This document shows positions 21,763 to 30,353 of a DNA stretch of 64,000 nt, in pieces. The position numbers were made by a program, and so were the translations under genes. The DNA comes from UBA2357 sp002344625 (GTDB lineage: Bacteria; Pseudomonadota; Gammaproteobacteria; Burkholderiales; Rhodocyclaceae), in the NCBI GenBank assembly GCA_937995335.1, contig CALKIH010000065.1:1-64000 (forward strand). The letters run 5' to 3'. The stretch's first letter is position 1; the number at the start of each line of letters is the position of its first letter. A model generated the notes under the pieces. It made no database searches. It was not told the origin of the DNA and saw only the letters and a program-made list of their open reading frames with translations.

Positions 21763-24141
21763 ATGCGCTGGGTACTCTATCCCCTGACCCTGTTACTCGT
21801 GCTGATCGTCGTCGGGCTGGCTTCGGTCGGGACCGCGATCATGTTCGCCTGGCCCAAGCTGCCGTCGCTCGAAGTCCTCACCGACTACCGACCCAAAATT
21901 CCGCTGCGAGTATACACGGCCGATGGTTACCTCATCGGCGAGTTCGGCGAGGAACGGCGGGCGCTCGTGGGCATTTCCCAAGTTCCCGACATCCTCCGGA
22001 AAGCCATCCTCGCTGCCGAGGACGAACGGTTCTATGAACACCCGGGAATCGACGTCATCGGGCTCGGCCGGGCCGCATTCGCCAACCTGGTGAGCGGCGA
22101 ACGGGGCCAGGGCGCTTCGACCATCACGATGCAGGTCGCGCGCAACTTCTTCCTGTCACGCGAGAAAACCTATAACCGCAAGCTCTACGAGGTGCTGCTG
22201 TCGCTCAAGATCGAGCACAACCTGACCAAGGACCAGATCCTCGAGCTGTATCTCAACCAGATCTTCCTGGGGCAGCGTGCCTACGGTTTCGCTTCGGCCG
22301 CGCGCATCTACTTCGGCAAACAACTCGACGAACTCAATCTTGCCGAGGCGGCGATGCTGGCGGGACTGCCGAAGGCGCCATCGCTGTTCAACCCGGTCAC
22401 GAATCCACGGCGGGCCACGCTTCGCCAGCAATACGTATTGCGCCGCATGCTCGAGGCGGGCTTCATTTCCCAGGACGACTACCTCGCGGCACGCGACATG
22501 CCGGTTCCGCTGGCCGCCACGCGCGCATCGCCGGCCACCTCCGGTGCCACCGGACCGGCCTCGCTGCATGGGGACGACGTGGCCGAGATGGCCCGCCTGA
22601 TGGCCGTCGAGCAGTTCGGCGACGAAGCGCATCAACTCGGCATCCGGGTCGTCACCACGATCCGGATGGCTGACCAGATCGCCGCCTACCGCGCGCTACG
22701 CAAAGGGGTGCTCGACTTCGACAAGCGCCGTGGCTACCGTGGCCCGGAGTCGTTCGCGGATCTCTCGGTATCGGGCAGGGACGAAGCAAACCTCGATGAA
22801 TTACTGTCCGAGTCGCGCGACTACGACGACCTGCTCGTAGCGATCGTGGTCGAAGCCTCGCCCAAGCGGGTGAAGGTCTATCGCCACGGCGGCTTCATCG
22901 AGATCACCGGCGCCGGCCTGGCATTTGCCGCGCCCATGCTGAACGAGCGCGCGCCACAGACTCGGCGGATTCGCCCCGGCGCGATCGTGCGCATCCGCGA
23001 CACCGGCGAGAAGGGCTGGGAAATCCTGCAACTCCCCGAGGTCGAGGCCGCGGTGATCGCGCTCGACGCCGATACCGGTGCGGTGCGCGCCCTGGTGGGC
23101 GGATTCGACTTCCGGCGCAGCAAGTTCAATCATGTGACCCAGGCCCTGCGGCAGCCGGGCTCCAGCTTCAAACCCTTCATCTATTCGGCGGCCCTCGAAA
23201 AAGGGTTCTCGCCGGGCCAGTACGTCGAGGACTCGCCGCTCTACTTCCCGGCCGGCATCACCGGCAGCAAGGCCTGGGAGCCCAAGAACTACGACGGCAA
23301 GTTCGAAGGACCGATGACCATCCGGGATGCGCTGGTCAAGTCGAAGAACATGGTTTCGATACGCCTGCTGCAGGCAGTGTCACCCGCGTTCGCACAGGAG
23401 TACATCACCCGCTTCGGTTTCGAAGCCGAGCAGCATCCCGCCTATCTCACGATGGCGCTCGGCGCAGGTGCGGTCACCCCGTGGCAGGTCGCCGGCGCCT
23501 ATGCCGTGTTCGCCAACGGCGGCTACAAGGTCGAGCCCTACATCGTTAGCGAGATCATCGACGGCAACGGCCAGACCGTTGCGCGGGTCGACCCACCGAT
23601 GGCCGGCGGTACCGCGCCCCTCGCGATCGATCCGCGCAACGCATGGCTGATCGACTCGATGCTTCAGGACGTGGTCCGCCGCGGCACCGCCACCCGCGCC
23701 AAAACCCTCGGGCGCAATGACCTGGCCGGCAAGACGGGCACGACCAACGATTACGTCGATGCGTGGTTCGCCGGCTACAACCCGGACATCGTCGCGGTAA
23801 GCTGGATGGGCTATGATCAGCCACAAAACCTGGGCAGGGGCGAAACCGGCGGGCGGGCCGCCCTGCCGATCTGGATCGACTACATGCGCGCGGCACTCAA
23901 GGACGTACCACAGCGCGAACGCACCCGGCCCGCAGGACTCGTGTCACATCGCAATGAATCGACCGGCAGCGTGGACTTCCACTATCGCGAAAACCCGCCG
24001 CCCGCGCCACTCGCACCAGCGCTTCCGGACATACCGGAGCTGAGATACTTCATCGACGAAGCGCCCAGCCCGCCGGCCGGACAGGGAACACCCCAGACGC
24101 CGGCGCCAGTCGAAGAACGTGTGTTGAGTCCGCTGCGCTGA
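21763..24141 (+). CDS. mrcA: Penicillin-binding protein 1A (bifunctional transglycosylase/transpeptidase)
   Basis: Class A PBP that polymerises and cross-links peptidoglycan. It has 792 residues from the ATG at 21763 (a TTG is in frame 3 bp earlier). There is an N-terminal TM helix (residues 7-30). The GT51 domain shows EDERFYEHPGID with the catalytic Glu, GQGASTITMQVARN and KILE-like KDQILELYLNQIFLG. An OB-fold insert follows. The transpeptidase has SSFKPF (SxxK serine), a KSKN segment and KTGTTNDYVDAWF. The C-terminal tail is proline-rich. It diverges from the pil operon, a conserved arrangement. Confidence 0.96.
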   Translation: MRWVLYPLTLLLVLIVVGLASVGTAIMFAWPKLPSLEVLTDYRPKIPLRVYTADGYLIGEFGEERRALVGISQVPDILRKAILAAEDERFYEHPGIDVIGLGRAAFANLVSGERGQGASTITMQVARNFFLSREKTYNRKLYEVLLSLKIEHNLTKDQILELYLNQIFLGQRAYGFASAARIYFGKQLDELNLAEAAMLAGLPKAPSLFNPVTNPRRATLRQQYVLRRMLEAGFISQDDYLAARDMPVPLAATRASPATSGATGPASLHGDDVAEMARLMAVEQFGDEAHQLGIRVVTTIRMADQIAAYRALRKGVLDFDKRRGYRGPESFADLSVSGRDEANLDELLSESRDYDDLLVAIVVEASPKRVKVYRHGGFIEITGAGLAFAAPMLNERAPQTRRIRPGAIVRIRDTGEKGWEILQLPEVEAAVIALDADTGAVRALVGGFDFRRSKFNHVTQALRQPGSSFKPFIYSAALEKGFSPGQYVEDSPLYFPAGITGSKAWEPKNYDGKFEGPMTIRDALVKSKNMVSIRLLQAVSPAFAQEYITRFGFEAEQHPAYLTMALGAGAVTPWQVAGAYAVFANGGYKVEPYIVSEIIDGNGQTVARVDPPMAGGTAPLAIDPRNAWLIDSMLQDVVRRGTATRAKTLGRNDLAGKTGTTNDYVDAWFAGYNPDIVAVSWMGYDQPQNLGRGETGGRAALPIWIDYMRAALKDVPQRERTRPAGLVSHRNESTGSVDFHYRENPPPAPLAPALPDIPELRYFIDEAPSPPAGQGTPQTPAPVEERVLSPLR

Positions 24142-24151
24142 CCGGCCGGTT

Positions 24152-24478
24152 TCAAGCGGGCGCGCGCACTGTCACCGGCGCCCCCGACTGCTCGCCGACG
24201 ACCCGCTCCAGGAGCGCGTAAAGCTCGGCGCCGTCGCGCCCCGAAACCCAGGCGGCGGCCTCCGGGCGAAAGTGGAAACCACCGGACTTCGCCGCCACCC
24301 AGATCTCGCGGGCGGCCGTATGGCGGTTGATGATCACTTTGGAGCCGTTCTCGAACTCGACTTCGAGCACGCCGCCCGGTTTGCACTCGATGTCGAGTTC
24401 GGCCCCGCACCCTTCCAGTGCCTCTTCGATGCGCCCCAGTTCGGCATCGGCCAAGGCGTTGAACACGGACTCATCCAT
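24152..24478 (-). CDS. cyaY: Frataxin-like iron-sulfur assembly protein CyaY
   Basis: Iron-binding modulator of Fe-S cluster assembly. It has 108 residues from MDESVFNALADAELG, close to E. coli CyaY. The acidic first helix (IEEALEGCGAELDIE) and the beta-sheet core (VLEVEFENGSKVIINRH, EIWVAAKSGGFHF) are typical. An AGGAG site lies 5 nt before this ATG; the adjacent ATG at 24481 is only 2 nt from it. It diverges from the small lipoprotein gene next door. Confidence 0.93.
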   Translation of the reverse strand: MDESVFNALADAELGRIEEALEGCGAELDIECKPGGVLEVEFENGSKVIINRHTAAREIWVAAKSGGFHFRPEAAAWVSGRDGAELYALLERVVGEQSGAPVTVRAPA

Positions 24479-24524
24479 CATCTCTCCTTCTGTTACGATT
24501 GGGGCTTTTGGGTCAATCGACGCC

Positions 24525-24701
24525 ATGCGCTTTTCGACCATCATCGCCTTGGTGGGTTGCGCCGCACTCCTCAATGCATGCGGAATAAAGGGGCCGCTCG
24601 TCCTGCCGCCGCCCGCGGGGGCAGCCAGCCAGGCCAAGCCCGCCCCGGCCACCGATCATAGCAACAACGAAGCCCGCCCAACCTCTGCCGAACGACAATG
24701 A
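24525..24701 (+). CDS. lptM: Small lipoprotein, LptM (YifL)-like
   Basis: A 58-residue lipoprotein with signal sequence MRFSTIIALVGCAALLNAC, lipobox LNAC, and the conserved post-Cys GIKGPL. The C-terminus is Pro/Ala-rich. LptM assists maturation of the LptDE outer-membrane LPS translocon in E. coli. The position between cyaY and lysA and the 4-bp overlap (ATGA) with lysA are typical for this gene. Confidence 0.85.
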   Translation: MRFSTIIALVGCAALLNACGIKGPLVLPPPAGAASQAKPAPATDHSNNEARPTSAERQ

Positions 24702-25966
24702 ATCCTGACTTTCCCATCCCGACCCTGCGCCGGTCGGCCCGCGGCCTGACCCTGGAGGGCGCGGAACTCGCCGATATCGCAGCGCGCTTCGGCACGCCGA
24801 CCTACGTCTATTCACTGGCGGCCCTTCGCGACGCGTTCGCCGCCTTCCAGGCCGCGCTTGCCGGGCGCCGATCGCTGGTCTGCTACGCGGTCAAGGCCAA
24901 CTCGAATCTCGGCGTGCTCTCGGCTTTCGCACGCTGGGGCGCGGGGTTCGACATCGTTTCGGGCGGCGAGCTGGCACGCGTGATCGCGGCCGGCGGCGAC
25001 CCGGGCAAGACAGTCTTCTCGGGCGTGGGAAAATCGGTGGAGGAGTTGCGCCAGGCACTGGAAGCCGGCATTCGCTGCTTCAACATCGAATCGGCGCCCG
25101 AACTCGAGCGGCTGAACACCATCGCGGGCGAGCTCGGCAAAACCGCCTCGATCGCATTCCGGGTCAATCCGGACGTCGACCCCAAGACCCATCCGTATAT
25201 CTCGACCGGTCTGCGCAACAACAAGTTCGGCATTGCGTTCAGCGACGCCCGCGCACTCTACCGGCACGCAGCGACGCTTGCACACGTCCGCATCAGCGGC
25301 ATCGCGTGCCACATCGGTTCGCAGTTGCTCGACCCGACGCCGATAGCCGAGGCGGCCGACAAGCTGCTTGCGCTCGTGGACGCACTGAAGGCGGACGGGA
25401 TCACGCTGGACCACGTCGACTTTGGCGGGGGCCTGGGCATTCGTTACCGCGACGAGACACCGCCCACCGTGGCCGATTACCTGGCGCCGCTGATCGAGCG
25501 CATGGCGGATCGGCATGAGGAGATCTGCTTCGAGCCGGGTCGTGCCCTGGTCGGCAACGCAGGCCTGCTGCTGACCCGGATCGAATACCTGAAGCATGGT
25601 GACGAAAAGAACTTCGCGATCGTGGATGCGGCGATGAACGACCTCGTACGCCCCGCGCTCTACGACGCCTATCACGAGGTCGCCGCCGTCGTTCAGCGCG
25701 ACGTACCGGCGGAAACCTTCGAGATCGTCGGCCCGATCTGCGAAAGTGGCGACTTCCTCGCGCATGATCGCAGCCTGGCCGTGCAGCAGGGGGATTTGCT
25801 GGCACTACTGTCGGCCGGCGCCTATGGGATGGGCATGAGCTCGAACTACAACAGCCGCGCGCGCGCCGCCGAGGTGATCGTGGACGGCGGGCGGACGATT
25901 CTGGTGCGCGAGCGTGAAACGATCGCGGCCCTGTTCGCGCTGGAACGCCCACTGCCGCAAACCTGA
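24698..25966 (+). CDS. lysA: Diaminopimelate decarboxylase
   Basis: PLP enzyme that decarboxylates meso-diaminopimelate to lysine. It has 422 residues. The PLP lysine is in VCYAVKANSN (about residues 62-71). The glycine-rich phosphate loop is FGGGLGIRY, the segment CFEPGRALVGNAG is intact, and the active-site Cys region is GPICESGDFLA. It is coupled to the lptM-like gene by ATGA overlap. Confidence 0.96.
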   Translation: MNPDFPIPTLRRSARGLTLEGAELADIAARFGTPTYVYSLAALRDAFAAFQAALAGRRSLVCYAVKANSNLGVLSAFARWGAGFDIVSGGELARVIAAGGDPGKTVFSGVGKSVEELRQALEAGIRCFNIESAPELERLNTIAGELGKTASIAFRVNPDVDPKTHPYISTGLRNNKFGIAFSDARALYRHAATLAHVRISGIACHIGSQLLDPTPIAEAADKLLALVDALKADGITLDHVDFGGGLGIRYRDETPPTVADYLAPLIERMADRHEEICFEPGRALVGNAGLLLTRIEYLKHGDEKNFAIVDAAMNDLVRPALYDAYHEVAAVVQRDVPAETFEIVGPICESGDFLAHDRSLAVQQGDLLALLSAGAYGMGMSSNYNSRARAAEVIVDGGRTILVRERETIAALFALERPLPQT

Positions 25967-25992
25967 CGACGCACCACGCAGGCGGCGCGGCG

Positions 25993-26349
25993 TCAGCTCG
26001 AAGGCGGCGCCTTGGCCTCGTGCCTGAGCCGCTCGGATTCTTCGATCAGTGCCTTGCCGAACGCTTTCCAGACCGGTCCGCCATGCGTGTGCACACCTTG
26101 CTCGGCGCTCTCTTTCATCGTGCGCAACATCAAGATCGAGAGCGCATAGAGCTCGACCAGCATCTTCTGGCGCGGGTCCGGCGAATGCAGCTTGTCCAGA
26201 TTAAACTCGGGAGAGCGCTGCAGCGCGTCGCGCGCATAGCGCCGCAGGCCTGCCGCATCGTCCCAGTCGATTCCGAGCGCGATCCCGCGCCTCACGATCT
26301 CCCGCTCCAGATCCTCCGCGTCACGCGCAAAATGGCCAAAACCGCTCAT
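25993..26349 (-). CDS. Small conserved-looking protein of unknown function
   Basis: A 118-residue soluble, mostly helical, charged protein starting MSGFGHFARDAEDL, with GGA about 8 nt upstream of the ATG. There is no signal peptide or TM. Segments such as SPDPRQKMLVELYALSILMLRTM suggest amphipathic helices. I do not recognise the family. It converges with lysA, and its start lies 107 bp from the dacB start on the other strand. Codon use resembles its neighbours, so it is likely real. Confidence 0.65.
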   Translation of the reverse strand: MSGFGHFARDAEDLEREIVRRGIALGIDWDDAAGLRRYARDALQRSPEFNLDKLHSPDPRQKMLVELYALSILMLRTMKESAEQGVHTHGGPVWKAFGKALIEESERLRHEAKAPPSS

Positions 26350-26455
26350 CGAAGAATTCCGCCAAATCCCTGGTTGAATACAGCGCTCGCCGTCGCACCA
26401 CCGAATGACGACACACTTGCCTGCATCACCAATGATGCGACACAAGGCTGAGACC

Positions 26456-27946
26456 ATGCAAACCGCTCCACGATCGAATACCCTCGGCCGATGCACCAAG
26501 GCCCGCTCAGGCTCCGCCGGACGCACACGGGCCGCGCTGGTTCGCGGCCTGACTGCGATTGCACTGTGTCTCGCCCCGCTGTCCGCCACGTGGGCCGGGC
26601 TGCCCGCAGCCGTCAGCGCAGCGCTGGCACAGGCCGGCATCCCCGAATCGAGCGTCGGCATCTGGGTTCAGCCCGTGGACGGGGCTGTGGCGAGCCTTGC
26701 GGTGAACGCCGACCAGCCCATGAATCCTGCCTCGGTGATGAAGCTCGTGACGGCTTTCGCGGCCCTCGAGCGCTTTGGTCAGGCGCACACCTGGGACACC
26801 CGCATCGCGACCCGCGGCGAGATTCGCAATGGCATTCTCTACGGCGACCTGCAGATCATCGGCAGCGGCGATCCCTTCCTGGGTGTGGAGCGGCTGTGGA
26901 AACTGCTCAGGCAGGTACTCGCGCTCGGCATCCGCGAGGTACGCGGCGACATCGTTCTCGATGCCAGCGCGTTACGCCTGCCGCGCCATGATCCGGCCAG
27001 CTTCGACGGCAAAGGCCTGCGGCCCTACAACAGCGGCCCGCATGGCTTGTTGCTGCATTTCAACACGCTCAACCTGGCGCTGCTGCCCGGGCCAGCCGGG
27101 AGCGGCGTGGAAGTGGTACCGAGCCCGCCGCTGGCGGGGCTGGTGATCGTCAATCGGCTCACCGCTTCGGCAGGCGCATGCGGCGTGTGGCACGAAAAAC
27201 TCGACGCCCGGCTCGAGCGGCACGACGACGCCCAGACACTGGTGCTGCTGGGCAGCATGCCGTCGAGTTGCGGACGCCGCGACTGGAGCGCCGCCCCCCT
27301 GCCGCCGGACGCCTTCGCTGCGGCGCTGATCGAGGGTTTGTGGAGCGAACTCGGGGGGCGACTGGGCGGCACAGTCCGCGATGCCCGGGCGAGCGACGGC
27401 AAACCTCTACTGACCGACACGTCGATCGCACTCGCAGACATCGTGCGCGAAATGAACAAGTGGTCGAGCAACGTGATTGCACGGCAATTGATCGCCAACC
27501 TGGGCACGGACGACCCGGGCTCGCCGGACATGGTCGCGAGCGGCATCGCGGTGGCAAAGGCCCAACTCGAAAACGCCGGAATCGACACGACCGGGCTGGT
27601 GATCGAGAACGGCTCGGGCCTGTCGCGTGTCGAGCGCATACGGGCGGACAGCCTCGGCCGCCTGCTGGTAACCGCCTGGCAACGCCCCTTCATGCCCGAG
27701 TTCATCGCCGCGATGCCGATCGCCGGTCTGGACGGCACCGCCCGCCGGCGTCTCGCCGACAGCCCCGCGCGCGGTCAGGCGCACATCAAGACCGGCACCA
27801 TCAACGGCGTACGCGCCTTTGCCGGCTATGTACACGACCGCCGGAACCGCCGCCATGTCGTGGTGATGATCATCAACCACCCCGAAGCGGCCACCAGCCG
27901 TGCCGCGCAGGACGCCTTGCTGGAATGGGTATGGAACACGCCGTGA
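26456..27946 (+). CDS. dacB: D-alanyl-D-alanine carboxypeptidase/endopeptidase (PBP4 type)
   Basis: Periplasmic low-molecular-mass class C PBP that trims peptidoglycan cross-links. The start MQTAPRSNTLGR gives 496 residues with a signal peptide (TAIALCLAPLSATWA). The active-site motifs are in order: NPASVMKLVTA (SxxK, about residue 85), WSSNVIARQL (SxN) and HIKTGTINGVRAF (KTG). A large domain insert between SxxK and SxN is normal for PBP4. An in-frame ATG at 26405 lacks a ribosome site. Confidence 0.93.
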   Translation: MQTAPRSNTLGRCTKARSGSAGRTRAALVRGLTAIALCLAPLSATWAGLPAAVSAALAQAGIPESSVGIWVQPVDGAVASLAVNADQPMNPASVMKLVTAFAALERFGQAHTWDTRIATRGEIRNGILYGDLQIIGSGDPFLGVERLWKLLRQVLALGIREVRGDIVLDASALRLPRHDPASFDGKGLRPYNSGPHGLLLHFNTLNLALLPGPAGSGVEVVPSPPLAGLVIVNRLTASAGACGVWHEKLDARLERHDDAQTLVLLGSMPSSCGRRDWSAAPLPPDAFAAALIEGLWSELGGRLGGTVRDARASDGKPLLTDTSIALADIVREMNKWSSNVIARQLIANLGTDDPGSPDMVASGIAVAKAQLENAGIDTTGLVIENGSGLSRVERIRADSLGRLLVTAWQRPFMPEFIAAMPIAGLDGTARRRLADSPARGQAHIKTGTINGVRAFAGYVHDRRNRRHVVVMIINHPEAATSRAAQDALLEWVWNTP

Positions 27947-27994
27947 GCATGCGCCGGCCCAACTGCTGCGGCGTAGCAGCCTCCGGCAACCCGA

Positions 27995-28405
27995 TCAGGG
28001 CCGCGCGGCCATCGGCATCGGCCGTTGCTGGCCCAGCGCCCACCAGCCGCGCGCGACCCGGTACGACACCCACACGCTGGTGATCAACAGCAGCGCGAGC
28101 CCGAACAGCACGCCAACCACGCTGACGATCAGCATCACACCGATCAGCGCCCACAGCAGGGCGTACCAAAAAGTGCGAATCTGCCAGCCGAAGTGACTGT
28201 CGAGCCAGGTTCCCCTGGCCTCGGCACGCTTCAAATAGTTGATCAGCACCGCCGCGATCGACGGAAGGCTGGCTAGAAAACTGCCCAGCACCGATGCCGC
28301 GCCGATGACCCCGGTCACCACGGCAAAGGCATGCAAGGCATAAACGAGATGGGTATAGGTGACCAGGTTGCCCGTCGTGCCCCCCGGGCCTGCTGCTGTG
28401 CTCAT
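27995..28405 (-). CDS. Small integral membrane protein of unknown function
   Basis: A 136-residue protein with a GAGGAG site 5 nt before MSTAAGPGG. Two long hydrophobic stretches (about residues 20-55 and 80-118) suggest three or four TM helices separated by a charged loop (NYLKRAEARGTWLDSHF). It resembles DUF4870-type small membrane proteins. The loop phrase and TM layout are seen; the family name is a guess. Its 5' end is 42 bp past the ubiD stop on the same strand, so it may be co-transcribed with ubiD. Confidence 0.75.
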   Translation of the reverse strand: MSTAAGPGGTTGNLVTYTHLVYALHAFAVVTGVIGAASVLGSFLASLPSIAAVLINYLKRAEARGTWLDSHFGWQIRTFWYALLWALIGVMLIVSVVGVLFGLALLLITSVWVSYRVARGWWALGQQRPMPMAARP

Positions 28406-28446
28406 CGGATCTCCTCGTACGTTCGACTCCTTACCGGCGCGAACGG

Positions 28447-29940
28447 CTACAGCCCCAGCGCCGACCACATTTCATCCACGCGTTGCCTGACCGCCGTGTC
28501 CATCACGATCGGGCGCCCCCACTCGCGCTGCGTCTCACCCGACCACTTGTTGGTTGCGTCCAGCCCCATCTTGCTGCCCAGGCCGGCCACCGGGCTGGCG
28601 AAGTCGAGATAGTCGATCGGGGTATTGTCGACCAGCACGGTATCGCGCGTGGCATCGATGCGGGTGGTCATCGCCCAGATCACCTCCTTCCAGTCGCGGA
28701 TATTCACGTCGTCGTCGACCACGATGATGAACTTGGTATACATGAACTGGCGCAGAAAGCTCCAGATGCCGAACATCACACGCTTGGCATGCCCCGGGTA
28801 TTGCTTGCGGATGCTCACCACGGCGAGGCGGTACGAGCAGCCTTCGGGCGGCAGGTAGAAGTCGACGATCTCGGTGTATTGCTTCTGCAGCAAGGGCACG
28901 AAGACTTCGTTCAGCGCCAGCCCGAGCATCGCCGGCTCGTCGGGCGGCTTGCCGGTATAGGTGGAATGGTAGATCGGGGCGCGCCGCATCGTGATCCGTT
29001 CGATCGTGAACACCGGGAACTCAGAGACTTCGTTGTAGTAGCCGGTGTGATCGCCGTAGGGGCCTTCGGGCGCGGTTTCGTCGGGATGGATCACGCCTTC
29101 GAGCACGATCTCGCTCGAAGCCGGAACCTGCAGGTCGGAGCCGATGCACTTCACCAGTTCCGTCTTCGCCCCGCGCAAGAGCCCGGCGAACTGGTATTCC
29201 GACAGCGAATCCGGCACCGGCGTGACCGCCCCCAGAATGGTCGCGGGATCGCAACCCAGCACCACCGCGACCGGGAACGGCTCACCCGGCGAAGCCAGCT
29301 GGTGGTCGCGAAAATCGAGCGCGCCACCGCGATGCGCCAACCAGCGCATGATGACCTTGTCGGGCCCGAGCACCTGCTGGCGGTAGATGCCCAGGTTCTG
29401 CCTGCGCTTGCCGGGCCCGCGAGTCACCACCAGCCCCCAGGTGATCAACGGCGCCGCGTCGCCGGGCCAGCAGTGCTGGATCGGCAGGCGCGCCAGGTCG
29501 ACCTCGGCCCCGGCCAGCACCCGCTCCTGGCAGGGCGCCGAACGTACTTCGCGCGGTGCCATGTTGAGCACCTGTTTGAAAACCGGCAGTTTCTCCCACG
29601 CATCCTTCAAACCCCTGGGCGGTTCCGGCTCCTTCAGAAACGCCAGCAACTTGCCCACTTCGCGCAGCGGCGTCTGCCAATCCCCATTCGCCGCAATGTC
29701 CTCGCCCATGCCCATCGCGACCCGTTGCGGAGTGCCGAACAGGTTCGCGAGCACGGGAATGTCATGTGCGACACCGCAGGTGTGGGGCTTCTCGAACAAC
29801 AGCGCCGGGCCGCCGGCGCGCAGCACCCGGTCGGCGATCTCGGTCATTTCGAGATGGGTATCCACCGGGATGGCGATGCGCCGCAGTTCGCCGCGCGCCT
29901 CCAACTGGGCGACAAAATCGCGTAGATCCTTGTAGTTCAT
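28447..29940 (-). CDS. ubiD: 4-hydroxy-3-polyprenylbenzoate decarboxylase
   Basis: Prenyl-FMN-dependent decarboxylase of ubiquinone synthesis. The start MNYKDLRDFVAQLEARGEL gives 497 residues, the same as E. coli UbiD; the longer open frame upstream is not family-like. The segments LLFEKPHT, RGPGKRRQNLGIYRQQ and EGPYGDHTGYYNE (acidic active site residue) are characteristic. The C-terminal region has DDDVNIRDWKEVIWA. It borders the accessory island on its upstream side. Confidence 0.96.
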   Translation of the reverse strand: MNYKDLRDFVAQLEARGELRRIAIPVDTHLEMTEIADRVLRAGGPALLFEKPHTCGVAHDIPVLANLFGTPQRVAMGMGEDIAANGDWQTPLREVGKLLAFLKEPEPPRGLKDAWEKLPVFKQVLNMAPREVRSAPCQERVLAGAEVDLARLPIQHCWPGDAAPLITWGLVVTRGPGKRRQNLGIYRQQVLGPDKVIMRWLAHRGGALDFRDHQLASPGEPFPVAVVLGCDPATILGAVTPVPDSLSEYQFAGLLRGAKTELVKCIGSDLQVPASSEIVLEGVIHPDETAPEGPYGDHTGYYNEVSEFPVFTIERITMRRAPIYHSTYTGKPPDEPAMLGLALNEVFVPLLQKQYTEIVDFYLPPEGCSYRLAVVSIRKQYPGHAKRVMFGIWSFLRQFMYTKFIIVVDDDVNIRDWKEVIWAMTTRIDATRDTVLVDNTPIDYLDFASPVAGLGSKMGLDATNKWSGETQREWGRPIVMDTAVRQRVDEMWSALGL

Positions 29941-30167
29941 GGTTTTCGTTCTGTTCCGACACAAGAGGCCACGTCGCGCCCGACCCCGCTCGCCAAGCCA
30001 CAGCTCACGGGCAAAGCGTACGCTTCGCGCAGTGTCGCATACGGGCGCCCCAAACAACCCGAGTTTTCGAGCGAGTTCCGCCACCCAAAGATGACAGCGA
30101 CCGAGTTCGGTTCAATTCATCCGACAACGCACCGATTTTCCCGGCTGGGTTACCCCATTCTCCCCTC

Positions 30168-30206
30168 GAATCGCCTCGAAAATCGGCGATTCGGCCCATT
30201 TGGGCC
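30168..30206. repeat. Two adjacent hairpins beside the transposase remnant
   Basis: GAATCGCC/GGCGATTC (30168-30192, loop 9) and GGCCCA-TT-TGGGCC (30193-30206) follow each other directly and abut the stop codon of the transposase remnant. They may be the terminator or subterminal structure of the lost element. The rest of 29941-30353 shows nothing gene-like apart from the transposase tail. Confidence 0.4.
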
Positions 30207-30284
30207 TCAGAAGGTCTCGATGCCTGCCTTTCTGAAATACACCAACCGCTTCAGGTTATAGCAGGCGGCCTCGATTGCCGCGGA
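30207..30284 (-). pseudogene. C-terminal tail of a DDE transposase (IS remnant)
   Basis: Between two stop codons the minus strand reads SAAIEAACYNLKRLV then YFRKAGIETF. An AxNLKRL-type helix just before the stop is characteristic of IS5/IS1182-like transposase C-termini. Only about 26 codons remain, so this is a scar. It lies between ubiD and the patatin gene, at the edge of the accessory island. Confidence 0.6.
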
Positions 30285-30353
30285 TCAGTGGGATCACTTC
30301 GACCATGGAGAGAAGTGGGTGACGTCGTTGCAACAGACGACCCAACGTCCGAC

